Made by a program: the position numbers and the translations under genes. Under the pieces are notes generated by a model that saw only the letters and a program-made list of their open reading frames with translations, did not search any database and was not told where the DNA came from. Of a stretch of DNA of 64,000 nucleotides, positions 1 to 8,965 are shown piece by piece. Where the stretch lies: IMG/VR virus record IMGVR_UViG_3300027969_000044, positions 102,312 to 166,311 of that record. One strand, 5' to 3'. The stretch comes from a virus. Each line of letters opens with the position of its first letter. Within the stretch, counting starts at the first letter, position 1.

Positions 1-3000
1 GTCATAGATAATGTCATTAAAGTAACTAGCATTATTAAGAATAATGTTGTGCTCTTTTTGTACAATATTCAATTGGGCAAAATAAATGCCATCACGTGTG
101 TTAACTGTTTTAATAGTAAACACATTGTCAAGACGTTGCATACTAATTTGATTGCTTGGCATAATTGTGCCGTCAGCTTTTAATATACTATATTCATAAA
201 AACGATTTAATATATTGTCAACAACTCCGTTGTCACTCTTAAATTTAAGAGCATTAGCAAATGGACTGATTGTAATAACACTGTCAGTATCCCATCCTTG
301 ACTAGACCAATATAAGAATTCTTTTGAAGCATAATTCCAATCAAGAATCTGTGACAAATCTTCTTGATATTCGTCAAATACAAATCCTTGAACAGATAAC
401 CATTCAGCGTAGCCAACAATTACATCATACACTTCTTGTACTGTTTTAAAGACTGTACCATAAGGAACTAACGATGTAGCGGTTTCAAAACTTCTTGGCT
501 TAATAACACTTACTCCGCCGTCAACTGGTAGCTTAGATAACTGAACAAAATAATTAGAATTAAATGTAGATCCAGATGTGTGACTGGTCTTTACTCTATA
601 CCATCCATTATTATAATACACAACTTGTCCGGTTTGATAAAATCTTGCGCCAGTTGGGTTAATTGCTCCAACCTGAATAGGACGATCAATCTCTTGGCCG
701 CCGGATTGCCATTCTACATACGGCTCGCTCTTACCACCAACTGTAAGCGCAGAGTCAGTTGTTGTATATACTGGATTAAAAATTGTAAAATACGGATAAG
801 TCTTATCATATCCCTTAAGAATAAATCCATCGGTAGTACGTTGAACAATTAATCCCGAGATACTGGCAACTTGTACAGGATTTCCTTGATTTAAAAATAT
901 CTGATAGTCTTCTGAATTTAAACTAACACCAGGATTTGATGTACTAGGATTAACAGAGTCAATAATAATTTCTAGTTTATCTTTAGATAAAAATCCGCCT
1001 GCTTTATGTAATAGTTGTAAATTTAAAGACGAAAGTTCTTCTTTAAGTTGACTAATAAAACTTTTACGTTCTTGTTTTCCTACTTCTACAAGAATTGGAC
1101 TATAGCCCGCGGCAGTGACTTTTTCGTCGTTAACCACATCGCCGTAAATTGATAAATGCGTTGGATTTAAAAATGTTCCAGTATCTGTATAAACGTATTG
1201 TCCAGCAACAGATTTTTTCATTCGACTTACGTCAAACATTAAACTAAAATAATCTGCCGGTAATGTTGTTGCCAATAAGATCTGTACGGCAAACGGCCAT
1301 AGACTATTTCTTCTCCACGCAGACTCAACTGGGCCGCCGTCACCAAACACCCAACTATCAGTTGTACGAATTGGGTTAACACCTATTGCAACATTTGCGT
1401 TATCAGGAGTTAAAAGATTTCCAGCACTATCAACTGGAATCATTTCTAACAATCCAGGACGAGAGTACATAGAGTTATATGTTTCTCCTGCCGGATCAGC
1501 AATCTTACCTTCAGATAAATCTTGCCACAACAATAAGTTATCAGATGTGTACGGAGCAGGACCATATACTTCTTGCCACCACATTGGCTGAACAGGGAAC
1601 CCCAACATTTCCCACGGATGAGTATGTGGTCGATCAGTGTCAAAGAAATATCTGTAAATACCTCTCCAGTTTCCTGGAATGCGGCGATTAATTGTAAAAT
1701 TCTTAGCTGTAGAATAATTATATGTTTTTGAATTATCAACATCTATAGTTTCGTTTGTCTCATAATCAAAACCATAAAAGCCAGCCCACTTTAGAAATTC
1801 TTTTTCTAAAATTCCCATTACATCCGCATAACCGTAATTACTCTTCCTGAACACACCAGGTAGTACCGAGTTAATATCAATTAGATCTGGATTGTAATCT
1901 ACTTTGATGTTGTTGTAAACACGTTTTTCAAACTCTAAAAGAATATCGTCTCGGAAGTCTCCATACGCTAGAGTTATACTTCCGTCATGTCCTTCAATAA
2001 CCATTTGAGGGCCATTGGCATACGTGTCATCGAGATACATACGTGGTTCAAATTTTGGATACAATCCTAACTTAGTCGGAGTGAACGGAACAAAACATCC
2101 TACAGTACTGGCATAATCTTTAACAGTAATTGTATCACCTTTTGTTAAGACAATGTTTAAAATTACAATAGGAAGATAAGGATCAAATGTATAATCCTTT
2201 TTATATAAAAGTTGTGTTATTTCTCCGGTGCTTACGCTTGTATGATAAACTATCACTCCTCTAGAATTTAACTTGTCTAAAGAAAATTCACCGTTGGGCA
2301 ACGAGTATTCGTTATTTCTAATATTAGAAACAGTATAATTTCTAGTAATAACATTAGCACCATACGGAAGCATATCACTATCACTATAGGGATAATTTCC
2401 ATCGCGAGTTAAATTTACATTGTGTAAAACAACATCCAGCGCATCAGCAGGAGTATATGTTTGTGTAAGGCTAGAAGCATTTTTTAATAATGTTAATTTA
2501 AATTGATTATATTGCCCACTAACTTTTCTTATAGATCTAACAACATCGTGCTCAGGATCACAAACAAAATAACTGGCAAAACTTAAAGGGTTTTTATTTG
2601 TGATTAAACGTGTGCCATATTGATTAAAATCTGGAATGTCTCGGATATTATTATGGCCAAAGAAATCTCCAACAAAATTGGGATGACGATCAGCCGCAGA
2701 CTTTGCGTGGTCGCTTAACTCACTTAGAGTAAATTGACCGTTAGGACCGTTTAATGGGTTATTAGTATAGCCAATAGATGTTTCATAATATCCTGTGTCA
2801 GTAGGAGTTGCTCCAGAATAAATCTTAAAAGTTACATTGTCGTTAACTGATAAAGAATTATTAAATGTTACAAATAATCTATCACGAGACGGCAATACTC
2901 TATAGTCAGTTACATTAAAGGCTTTTTTATTATTAACAAATACTTCAATATTAGGAGAAATAAATCCCGGATTTCTAATAGCGGTAATTTCAACATTTTT

Positions 3001-5019
3001 AGTTGCTTCTTCAATTACCTGGTATTGGATAATTGGAATAACATACTCTTTTGCTTCGGTCCAAACTGTAAGATATTTTTGTTCTGTATCGTTAACTTTT
3101 AAAAATCCAGAGTTAGTATAAACTGTAGAATTAACCTCGTTTACTAAATTTGTAAATGAGTCAGTCATATAATAGTTGTTAAACAAGTAATATCCTTGAT
3201 CAGCAACGTTTCTATATTCTAAAGGAAATCCTAGAACAGGATCACTAGCCCCAGAACCTACACTATAACCAAACATCTTTGTTCCAACAAAGTCACTGTT
3301 ATAATATGTAGAATCAGAAAAACTTCTGCCTTCACTATCAAATACGTCAAACAGGGGCGCTTGGTTTAGTTTCGTTTTTTGTTGTGCTTTTACCCATGCT
3401 CCAACACCGTTAGTAATTGTATAATACCAACTTGTGCCAGCATTAGTTGCGCCATTAGTAACAACAACACTATCTTTTTCATATACTTGACTGTCTTCAA
3501 CTTCAGCAAAATGAAGTCTAAAAGTGCCATCGTTATCAATAAACTCTGCCTTGTATACCTTATCTCTAACCAACGGATCTGTGTCAGCGGCAAATATAAC
3601 ACGCTGACCTTGTTCAACTAAATGTTGATCAACATAATATCCTATTTGTCCTTCGGCTTCACTAAACGCATCTGTAGTAATTGTATCAATGTGATCAACG
3701 TTTAATTGCGATTGGCTTCCAAAATTGGACAATTGAATGTTTGGTTTAAATTCAATAATAGGTCGCTTTGCTCTGTATTGTTGTGGCAAGTTAACATCAG
3801 ACTTATTTGCTGTTGCTGTTGCAATTAATACATCTTGATGGAACCAACGATTATATCGTGACCACGGATTTTTATCCTTGCTTATTCTTGAAATAGTAAT
3901 GTATTCAGGAACAATAGGAATAGTTAAAAAGTTATCAAACGGATACTGATCAAACGGACTAGCATCGAAGTCGTCATCAAGATAATCTGTATATGCTTCC
4001 GGTGTTTGAAGTTCAGCAATATCAATTAATCGAATAGCGGCTCCTACTCCATCAACAATAAAATCTTTGCCGCTATATTTTTCCGGAATAACGTCACCAA
4101 CAAAATGAACTTTCATTCCGTTAGTCAATACCACACCAGCATTAGTAGTGTAATTTTGTTTTCCTAAAACTTCTTTTTCAACGTTAATAACAGTATCTTC
4201 TGTTAAGGTCTTGACAACAATTTCTCCGCCTGTTAGAATATTGTCTTCGCCTACATAATACAATTTTTTAGGAGTATCGTCGGTGATATCAAGTATAACT
4301 TGTCCAACAGAAACACCGTTGTTAGATACAGTATCGTTATAAGCATCATCTGTGCCTTCACTACGTTTTGTTTTAATCCAGAAATTATGTGTGCTATTAA
4401 CATTGAAAATGTACTTTACGCCCCTATACAATGTCAACAATGGATTTGGTGTAAGGCCGTCTGGAGTTAATACAAAGTAAGTTTTTGTCAACGGATCATC
4501 AGATACGCTGTATGTACTTGCTGTATTTTTAGCAACACCAACAACAGGAATAGTATCCGGGCCTTGCGGTACCCAATAATACTGATCAAAGTTTATAAAC
4601 TTATCCCAATCAATGTGTGGGTCATAGCTGTAAAATTTTGGGCGAAATAGTCTGTCTAAATTATTAACAGGCGATCCGTCAAATGCTAACTGATTAATTA
4701 AATCGTCATAGCTAAATGCTTTAGCAATTTTTTGATTTTTATCTTTAACAATTAATCCCGGCTCAAGTTGATATTTTTTTCTAAAAGGAAGAGCCTCAGG
4801 AATATAAAAATCTTTTGAAGGATTGTATGTTGGAGTAATTTTGCTACCAACCCAGCCGCTGATCTTTTCAATCTTAGCCGGTTGAATAAGTTGGTCTAAT
4901 GTACCTGCTAAAAATTTTGTATTTTTATCTGTTCTAAAAACACCAGGAAGTAAATCTACACTACGACGATTGCCACCTGGATTGTTAACGTCAACAACAT
5001 TAATAATACTGTTACCCAT
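1..5019 (-). CDS. Giant virion structural protein, C-terminus beyond window
   Basis: An open frame runs without a stop from an ATG at 5017-5019 to the left edge, giving at least 1673 residues. It starts MGNSIINVVDVNNPGGNRRS and continues with DLLPGVFRTDKNTKFLAGTL, a start I associate with very large structural proteins next to gp6 in aquatic T4-like phages. Residues about 190-250 resemble a cupredoxin-like fold (LTLYRGVKYIFNVNS, then WIKT and LYYVGEDN), but the histidine expected before FWIKT is Asn, so metal binding is unlikely. The rest is Tyr/Asn/Asp-rich beta-type sequence with no enzyme motif I recognise. It starts 4 nt after the gp6 stop, with an AGGGG ribosome site inside the gp6 end, so it is probably translationally coupled. 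Likely role: baseplate-periphery or fibre-attachment protein (inferred from position). Confidence 0.7.
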   Translation of the reverse strand, partial: MGNSIINVVDVNNPGGNRRSVDLLPGVFRTDKNTKFLAGTLDQLIQPAKIEKISGWVGSKITPTYNPSKDFYIPEALPFRKKYQLEPGLIVKDKNQKIAKAFSYDDLINQLAFDGSPVNNLDRLFRPKFYSYDPHIDWDKFINFDQYYWVPQGPDTIPVVGVAKNTASTYSVSDDPLTKTYFVLTPDGLTPNPLLTLYRGVKYIFNVNSTHNFWIKTKRSEGTDDAYNDTVSNNGVSVGQVILDITDDTPKKLYYVGEDNILTGGEIVVKTLTEDTVINVEKEVLGKQNYTTNAGVVLTNGMKVHFVGDVIPEKYSGKDFIVDGVGAAIRLIDIAELQTPEAYTDYLDDDFDASPFDQYPFDNFLTIPIVPEYITISRISKDKNPWSRYNRWFHQDVLIATATANKSDVNLPQQYRAKRPIIEFKPNIQLSNFGSQSQLNVDHIDTITTDAFSEAEGQIGYYVDQHLVEQGQRVIFAADTDPLVRDKVYKAEFIDNDGTFRLHFAEVEDSQVYEKDSVVVTNGATNAGTSWYYTITNGVGAWVKAQQKTKLNQAPLFDVFDSEGRSFSDSTYYNSDFVGTKMFGYSVGSGASDPVLGFPLEYRNVADQGYYLFNNYYMTDSFTNLVNEVNSTVYTNSGFLKVNDTEQKYLTVWTEAKEYVIPIIQYQVIEEATKNVEITAIRNPGFISPNIEVFVNNKKAFNVTDYRVLPSRDRLFVTFNNSLSVNDNVTFKIYSGATPTDTGYYETSIGYTNNPLNGPNGQFTLSELSDHAKSAADRHPNFVGDFFGHNNIRDIPDFNQYGTRLITNKNPLSFASYFVCDPEHDVVRSIRKVSGQYNQFKLTLLKNASSLTQTYTPADALDVVLHNVNLTRDGNYPYSDSDMLPYGANVITRNYTVSNIRNNEYSLPNGEFSLDKLNSRGVIVYHTSVSTGEITQLLYKKDYTFDPYLPIVILNIVLTKGDTITVKDYASTVGCFVPFTPTKLGLYPKFEPRMYLDDTYANGPQMVIEGHDGSITLAYGDFRDDILLEFEKRVYNNIKVDYNPDLIDINSVLPGVFRKSNYGYADVMGILEKEFLKWAGFYGFDYETNETIDVDNSKTYNYSTAKNFTINRRIPGNWRGIYRYFFDTDRPHTHPWEMLGFPVQPMWWQEVYGPAPYTSDNLLLWQDLSEGKIADPAGETYNSMYSRPGLLEMIPVDSAGNLLTPDNANVAIGVNPIRTTDSWVFGDGGPVESAWRRNSLWPFAVQILLATTLPADYFSLMFDVSRMKKSVAGQYVYTDTGTFLNPTHLSIYGDVVNDEKVTAAGYSPILVEVGKQERKSFISQLKEELSSLNLQLLHKAGGFLSKDKLEIIIDSVNPSTSNPGVSLNSEDYQIFLNQGNPVQVASISGLIVQRTTDGFILKGYDKTYPYFTIFNPVYTTTDSALTVGGKSEPYVEWQSGGQEIDRPIQVGAINPTGARFYQTGQVVYYNNGWYRVKTSHTSGSTFNSNYFVQLSKLPVDGGVSVIKPRSFETATSLVPYGTVFKTVQEVYDVIVGYAEWLSVQGFVFDEYQEDLSQILDWNYASKEFLYWSSQGWDTDSVITISPFANALKFKSDNGVVDNILNRFYEYSILKADGTIMPSNQISMQRLDNVFTIKTVNTRDGIYFAQLNIVQKEHNIILNNASYFNDIIYD

Positions 5020-5022
5020 TTA

Positions 5023-8000
5023 TTATACCCCTGAAGCAGTTGTTACGATTGGAGTTGAAAGTCCAAGTGCGCTTGATGTTATAGCATCAATAATTTCAAT
5101 GTTGTCAACCGTTGCGGCATTAACAAATAGTTCGTTTGATTGGCATGACACTTCTAACAAACTTCCAAAAGAAGAATTAGATTTTGGTACAATTACAAAG
5201 TTTGTGATGTCTGGTGTTAATGAGTTCATTACGTAAGTTGAAAGTTCGCTAAAATAGAAAGGCTGGCCAAAGTCCCAATTTTCAATAGCAAAGAAATTTT
5301 GTATTGCTGTAAAAATTCTAGACTTAAGATCGTTATCACTAACATTATAAGAGCTATTTCTAACTGCTTTAAAAGTTGCCTGTAATGATAACGGTGCGTT
5401 TGAACCAAATAAAGGTTTGTACTTAATAGGTTGGAAAATAATTGTGTCGCTAATAGCCTTAATCTGTTCAAGAGCAGGAGAATAGTTTTCTTCTAAACTA
5501 CTGCTAGTTGGAGGTGTTGGTTCTGTTCCAGCACCCGATACTAACCAATTTCTGTAGGAGGTGTCATATGTCTTAGTCAACATAAAAATGTCAATTAAGT
5601 TTGTCTTGCTAGGATCTAATCTACGATCGTCGCCGCTATTATGCTGATAATGGAATTTTAATCTATTGCGGCCTACAAATGCTAGATAGTTTGTTGCTAG
5701 TTCAAATGTATTTGTAACAGCAGACCATTTCTTAATAACATTAACGTCTGAATTATAAAAATAATATACAAGGCTAGAGTCAAATTCTGTCACAACATCT
5801 TCATTGGGATAAGCTACCACTGTGTCTTCAGCAGGGTCAACTGGCATGTATTTCAAACCGTCATCTGACAATTTAAAATAAACAAAGTGATCTTTATATC
5901 CAGTATCTGCCGAAATAGCATCAGGCGCAACAATAGCAGTAAAGCTATCGGGGTCGTCTAATTGGCCATCATTTTGAGCATCATAAAAACTAACTTTAAC
6001 TTTTCTAGGATCTTGATAGCCATCTGGCTCAACTACTAAATCGTCAATTTCCCAAGCCAAATCAACTCCTAACGCAGAGTTAGAAGTATTACTACTGTTA
6101 ATTCCCAACACGTTAATTTGATCTTTAATAACTTGTGAATTTACAAAGTCGTAATTTTTTTGACTCTTGTCAAAAAAGAACGAAGTTTCTTGTTCACTTT
6201 CAAACAGATATTCTGTTTTTCTATAATACACTTTGTAGCTCTTTCCTGTCCATTCAAACGCAATTAACCAACTAGAGTCTAGATTCTGCGATGATGTATC
6301 TGCCTGATATAACAATGAGAAAGGGCTGTACAAATCTACGTCTGTTTCAGAAATAATAAACCACTGCCTTGTTTCTCTATCAAAACTTAATCCAAAGTTT
6401 CTATAAGATACACATAGGTTAACAATTGCAGTTTCTAAACTGTATGACCAAACGTTAACAAGTTTTGGAATAATTTTAGTAGGGACTGCGCCAGTAGGAA
6501 TTGCGTTACTTAAAATAACTGGTCCAGTTCCGTCAATTAATTTTCCGTTGCCGCCGTTTGCGCCATCACCGATTACATTAACTACTTTGGCCCAAATATA
6601 TTTTGTAGCACCTGGGATATTAGCAGAATCTAATACAATCTTTCCGTTGTAAAAACTACGTGGATAAGTTTTTGTGGGATCAGCTAAGTCTTTCTTGTCG
6701 GAAGCAACAAATTTAACTAACGATCCAGCCGTTACATACTGTAAACTATTTCCACTGAAATATCCTGTTTGCTGAGCTTTTTTACTAATAGAATCTTGAA
6801 AATATCCAGTAGTTTGATTTGTACTCTTTGTTACTAGATTCCATTCTGTTCCCAATACTGTAGCATCGGGGCGTGGCCATTCTTGATAATAGAAATTTCT
6901 CAGTCCGCTTGATGCGACTACTGTAGCGAGGTCACCCTTTAATACGCCATAAATTTCATTGCGACTAGTAAAAGTAAATTCAATATTTTCTTGTGTATTA
7001 GTTTTGTACAAGATTCCATCAGTACCAAAAATATTTGTACTAGAATACTTGCCGCTAACATCACTTAACTCGTAATACTTACTAATACCACTTGAGGTTC
7101 TGTTGATACTTTTAACCTTAAGAATATCTGTACCAGCACTTAACGGACTAATATTGTAATCTTCAGCAGTAATCATGCGATTCTGCGTATAGTATGTTTG
7201 TGGTGCTTTTAGTTTAATGTCAGCACTTGACTCTGCTCCGCTACTATTGCTTACAGTATATTGTAAACTTAGCGTTAACGTTAATATATGAGTCTGACCA
7301 ATTTTATTTTGATAAGGAACACTAATTTGTATGCCGCGCATTTGGTCAGGTTTAATAACGTAGTTCAACCCGTTGCTCTGACGATAGAACAAACGGAACG
7401 CTCCTTTTGGAAGATTTCCAAAGTTGCCATCAGCAAAGTTCAAATCAATTTGATCACTTTCTCTAGAAATAACCGCATATATGTTTCTACTTGAAGAATC
7501 TAAACTATTGTAAATTACGTTGTTGCCAGTTAAGCTAGGAACTTTTTCCCATTTAGTTGAATGAGTTCCGTTAGCATCTAACTGCCATAACCAAACATCA
7601 TCATCGTTAATATCATTAACGTTAACAGCAACAATTTCATTTTCAGTTGGTGTTGAGATATCAAAAGAACTGGCCTTTAATGTACCCTGACGGAAGCTAA
7701 CAAAGAAGCCAGTATTTTGACTTCCGCTTCCTCTGCTGTCATTTTTAAATAACATGTTAAATTGACTTGCTGGGCGAGGTGTATCTTCATATACATAACT
7801 CTTACCCGAGAATGTGCTACTAACAATTTCAAAAGGCATGTTTGTTCCGTCGATTGCTTTGTTGTATGAAAAGACTGGAACATCGGGATTGTTGGAATTA
7901 ATAGTGTATTGTTCTGTATTAATACCGTCAATTACAGCACGGTCGTTTGGGCGGCCAAATGTAAAATTGCCGGGCATAGCAGAATTAAGAATAGAAACAA

Positions 8001-8463
8001 ACTGCTGATACCATTCACTGTTTGTGCTGTCATTCCATGTAATTGTAGTTTCTGATAGGTTAGTACCGTTGGTATCTAACACATTATCTGTTGTATTAAC
8101 CGCGGAAATCTTTAAAAATCCCTTGGCGGCAACGTTTCTTTTTGGATTATAATTGATTAGTTTAGCAAGACGTAGTATGCTTTCACGACGCTCTGCTGTT
8201 TCTAAAAAGTTTTCTCTAGCGTTAAGATCAACACGGAAAGATAAGTTTTGACCTAGGTACGCAATAAGGTCAATAAGAGCAATATACTCACTAGAATCAA
8301 TGTAATCGTTAAAGTCTTCTGGATAATTTGCACGTAGATAATTGATCATCGTACGGCGTAGTGTTTCAAAGTCATACGACTTGAAATCCGCGTTACGGAA
8401 GCTTTGGTACAGTTTCTTCCAGTCTTCGGCGACTAAAAGTTTTGTATTTGTTGATGGTATCAT
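5023..8463 (-). CDS. gp6: Baseplate wedge subunit gp6
   Basis: A 1146-residue protein. The N-terminal 120 residues carry the gp6 pattern: WKKLYQSFRNADFKSYDFET, LRANYPEDFNDY, then SSEYIALIDLIAYLGQNL and ENFLETAERRESILRLA. In T4, gp6 dimers form the inner ring of the baseplate and join neighbouring wedges. The C-terminal part (FKAVRNSSYNVSDNDLKSRI, FFAIENWDFGQPFYFSELS) matches the J-like region conserved in gp6 proteins. At 1146 residues it is much longer than T4 gp6 (about 660), with the extra length in the middle. A late-promoter octamer lies 25 nt upstream. It follows gp25 and precedes the giant edge gene, the baseplate order seen in related phages. Confidence 0.92.
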   Translation of the reverse strand: MIPSTNTKLLVAEDWKKLYQSFRNADFKSYDFETLRRTMINYLRANYPEDFNDYIDSSEYIALIDLIAYLGQNLSFRVDLNARENFLETAERRESILRLAKLINYNPKRNVAAKGFLKISAVNTTDNVLDTNGTNLSETTITWNDSTNSEWYQQFVSILNSAMPGNFTFGRPNDRAVIDGINTEQYTINSNNPDVPVFSYNKAIDGTNMPFEIVSSTFSGKSYVYEDTPRPASQFNMLFKNDSRGSGSQNTGFFVSFRQGTLKASSFDISTPTENEIVAVNVNDINDDDVWLWQLDANGTHSTKWEKVPSLTGNNVIYNSLDSSSRNIYAVISRESDQIDLNFADGNFGNLPKGAFRLFYRQSNGLNYVIKPDQMRGIQISVPYQNKIGQTHILTLTLSLQYTVSNSSGAESSADIKLKAPQTYYTQNRMITAEDYNISPLSAGTDILKVKSINRTSSGISKYYELSDVSGKYSSTNIFGTDGILYKTNTQENIEFTFTSRNEIYGVLKGDLATVVASSGLRNFYYQEWPRPDATVLGTEWNLVTKSTNQTTGYFQDSISKKAQQTGYFSGNSLQYVTAGSLVKFVASDKKDLADPTKTYPRSFYNGKIVLDSANIPGATKYIWAKVVNVIGDGANGGNGKLIDGTGPVILSNAIPTGAVPTKIIPKLVNVWSYSLETAIVNLCVSYRNFGLSFDRETRQWFIISETDVDLYSPFSLLYQADTSSQNLDSSWLIAFEWTGKSYKVYYRKTEYLFESEQETSFFFDKSQKNYDFVNSQVIKDQINVLGINSSNTSNSALGVDLAWEIDDLVVEPDGYQDPRKVKVSFYDAQNDGQLDDPDSFTAIVAPDAISADTGYKDHFVYFKLSDDGLKYMPVDPAEDTVVAYPNEDVVTEFDSSLVYYFYNSDVNVIKKWSAVTNTFELATNYLAFVGRNRLKFHYQHNSGDDRRLDPSKTNLIDIFMLTKTYDTSYRNWLVSGAGTEPTPPTSSSLEENYSPALEQIKAISDTIIFQPIKYKPLFGSNAPLSLQATFKAVRNSSYNVSDNDLKSRIFTAIQNFFAIENWDFGQPFYFSELSTYVMNSLTPDITNFVIVPKSNSSFGSLLEVSCQSNELFVNAATVDNIEIIDAITSSALGLSTPIVTTASGV

Positions 8464-8487
8464 TTGCTATCTAACCCTTTGATAGCG

Positions 8488-8495
8488 TATTTATG
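8488..8495 (-). promoter_or_regulatory. Late promoter octamer CATAAATA before gp6
   Basis: On the minus strand the sequence reads CATAAATA, one mismatch from the T4 late consensus TATAAATA. It sits in the 52-bp gap between gp25 and gp6, 25 nt before the gp6 ATG. It would be read by host polymerase carrying gp55. Confidence 0.65.
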
Positions 8496-8515
8496 GCGCA
8501 GATAAACCAGGTATA

Positions 8516-8950
8516 TTATACAGACATGCCAACATTTTTGTCAAACGTTATCTGCATATTTTCGCTGATGTCAGTACCTTTGTACTTGAGAGTTAGTTCA
8601 ATTCTAAAGCCATAGTCGGCTTGTGTGATGTCTACTTGTACAGGTATTACACGGGGATCTGAGGCTAAAATACGATTTATATCTTCTGCTATTTGCTGTT
8701 TAATAGCCGGAGTTAACGGTTCAAATAATGTATCCCATATAGTTGTACCATACGTGGGATTCATCAATCTTTCACCTTTCCGTGTATTAAAATGATTCAG
8801 CAAATCTTGTTTAATTAATTCATAGTCAAATAACTTTACACTGGCTGTCTTGTCGTCAACAGTACTAAACCCCTTATAAAAGTGGCTTTGTTTTACGGTA
8901 CGTTGTTCTTTACCGTCTGCTGATGTTATTTGTGTTTTTTTATAGGCCAT
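8516..8950 (-). CDS. gp25: Baseplate wedge subunit gp25
   Basis: A 144-residue protein of the gp25/GPW family, which in T4 sits at the baseplate core where the sheath starts to polymerise. Diagnostic segments are KQDLLNHFNTRKGERLMNP followed by TYGTTIWDTLFEPL, and a C-terminal beta region (DYGFRIELTLKY). The MNPxYG and WDxLFEPL motifs are the family core. Length is close to T4 gp25 (132). The gene starts 15 nt after the gp5 stop and is followed by gp6, so it belongs to the same minus-strand baseplate operon. Confidence 0.93.
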   Translation of the reverse strand: MAYKKTQITSADGKEQRTVKQSHFYKGFSTVDDKTASVKLFDYELIKQDLLNHFNTRKGERLMNPTYGTTIWDTLFEPLTPAIKQQIAEDINRILASDPRVIPVQVDITQADYGFRIELTLKYKGTDISENMQITFDKNVGMSV

Positions 8951-8965
8951 GACATTATTTAACCG

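Noticed and set aside
5023-5236. Plus-strand frames over the gp6 end
   Set aside because: gp6 is clear on the other strand; the plus-strand frame has no ribosome site or recognisable motif.
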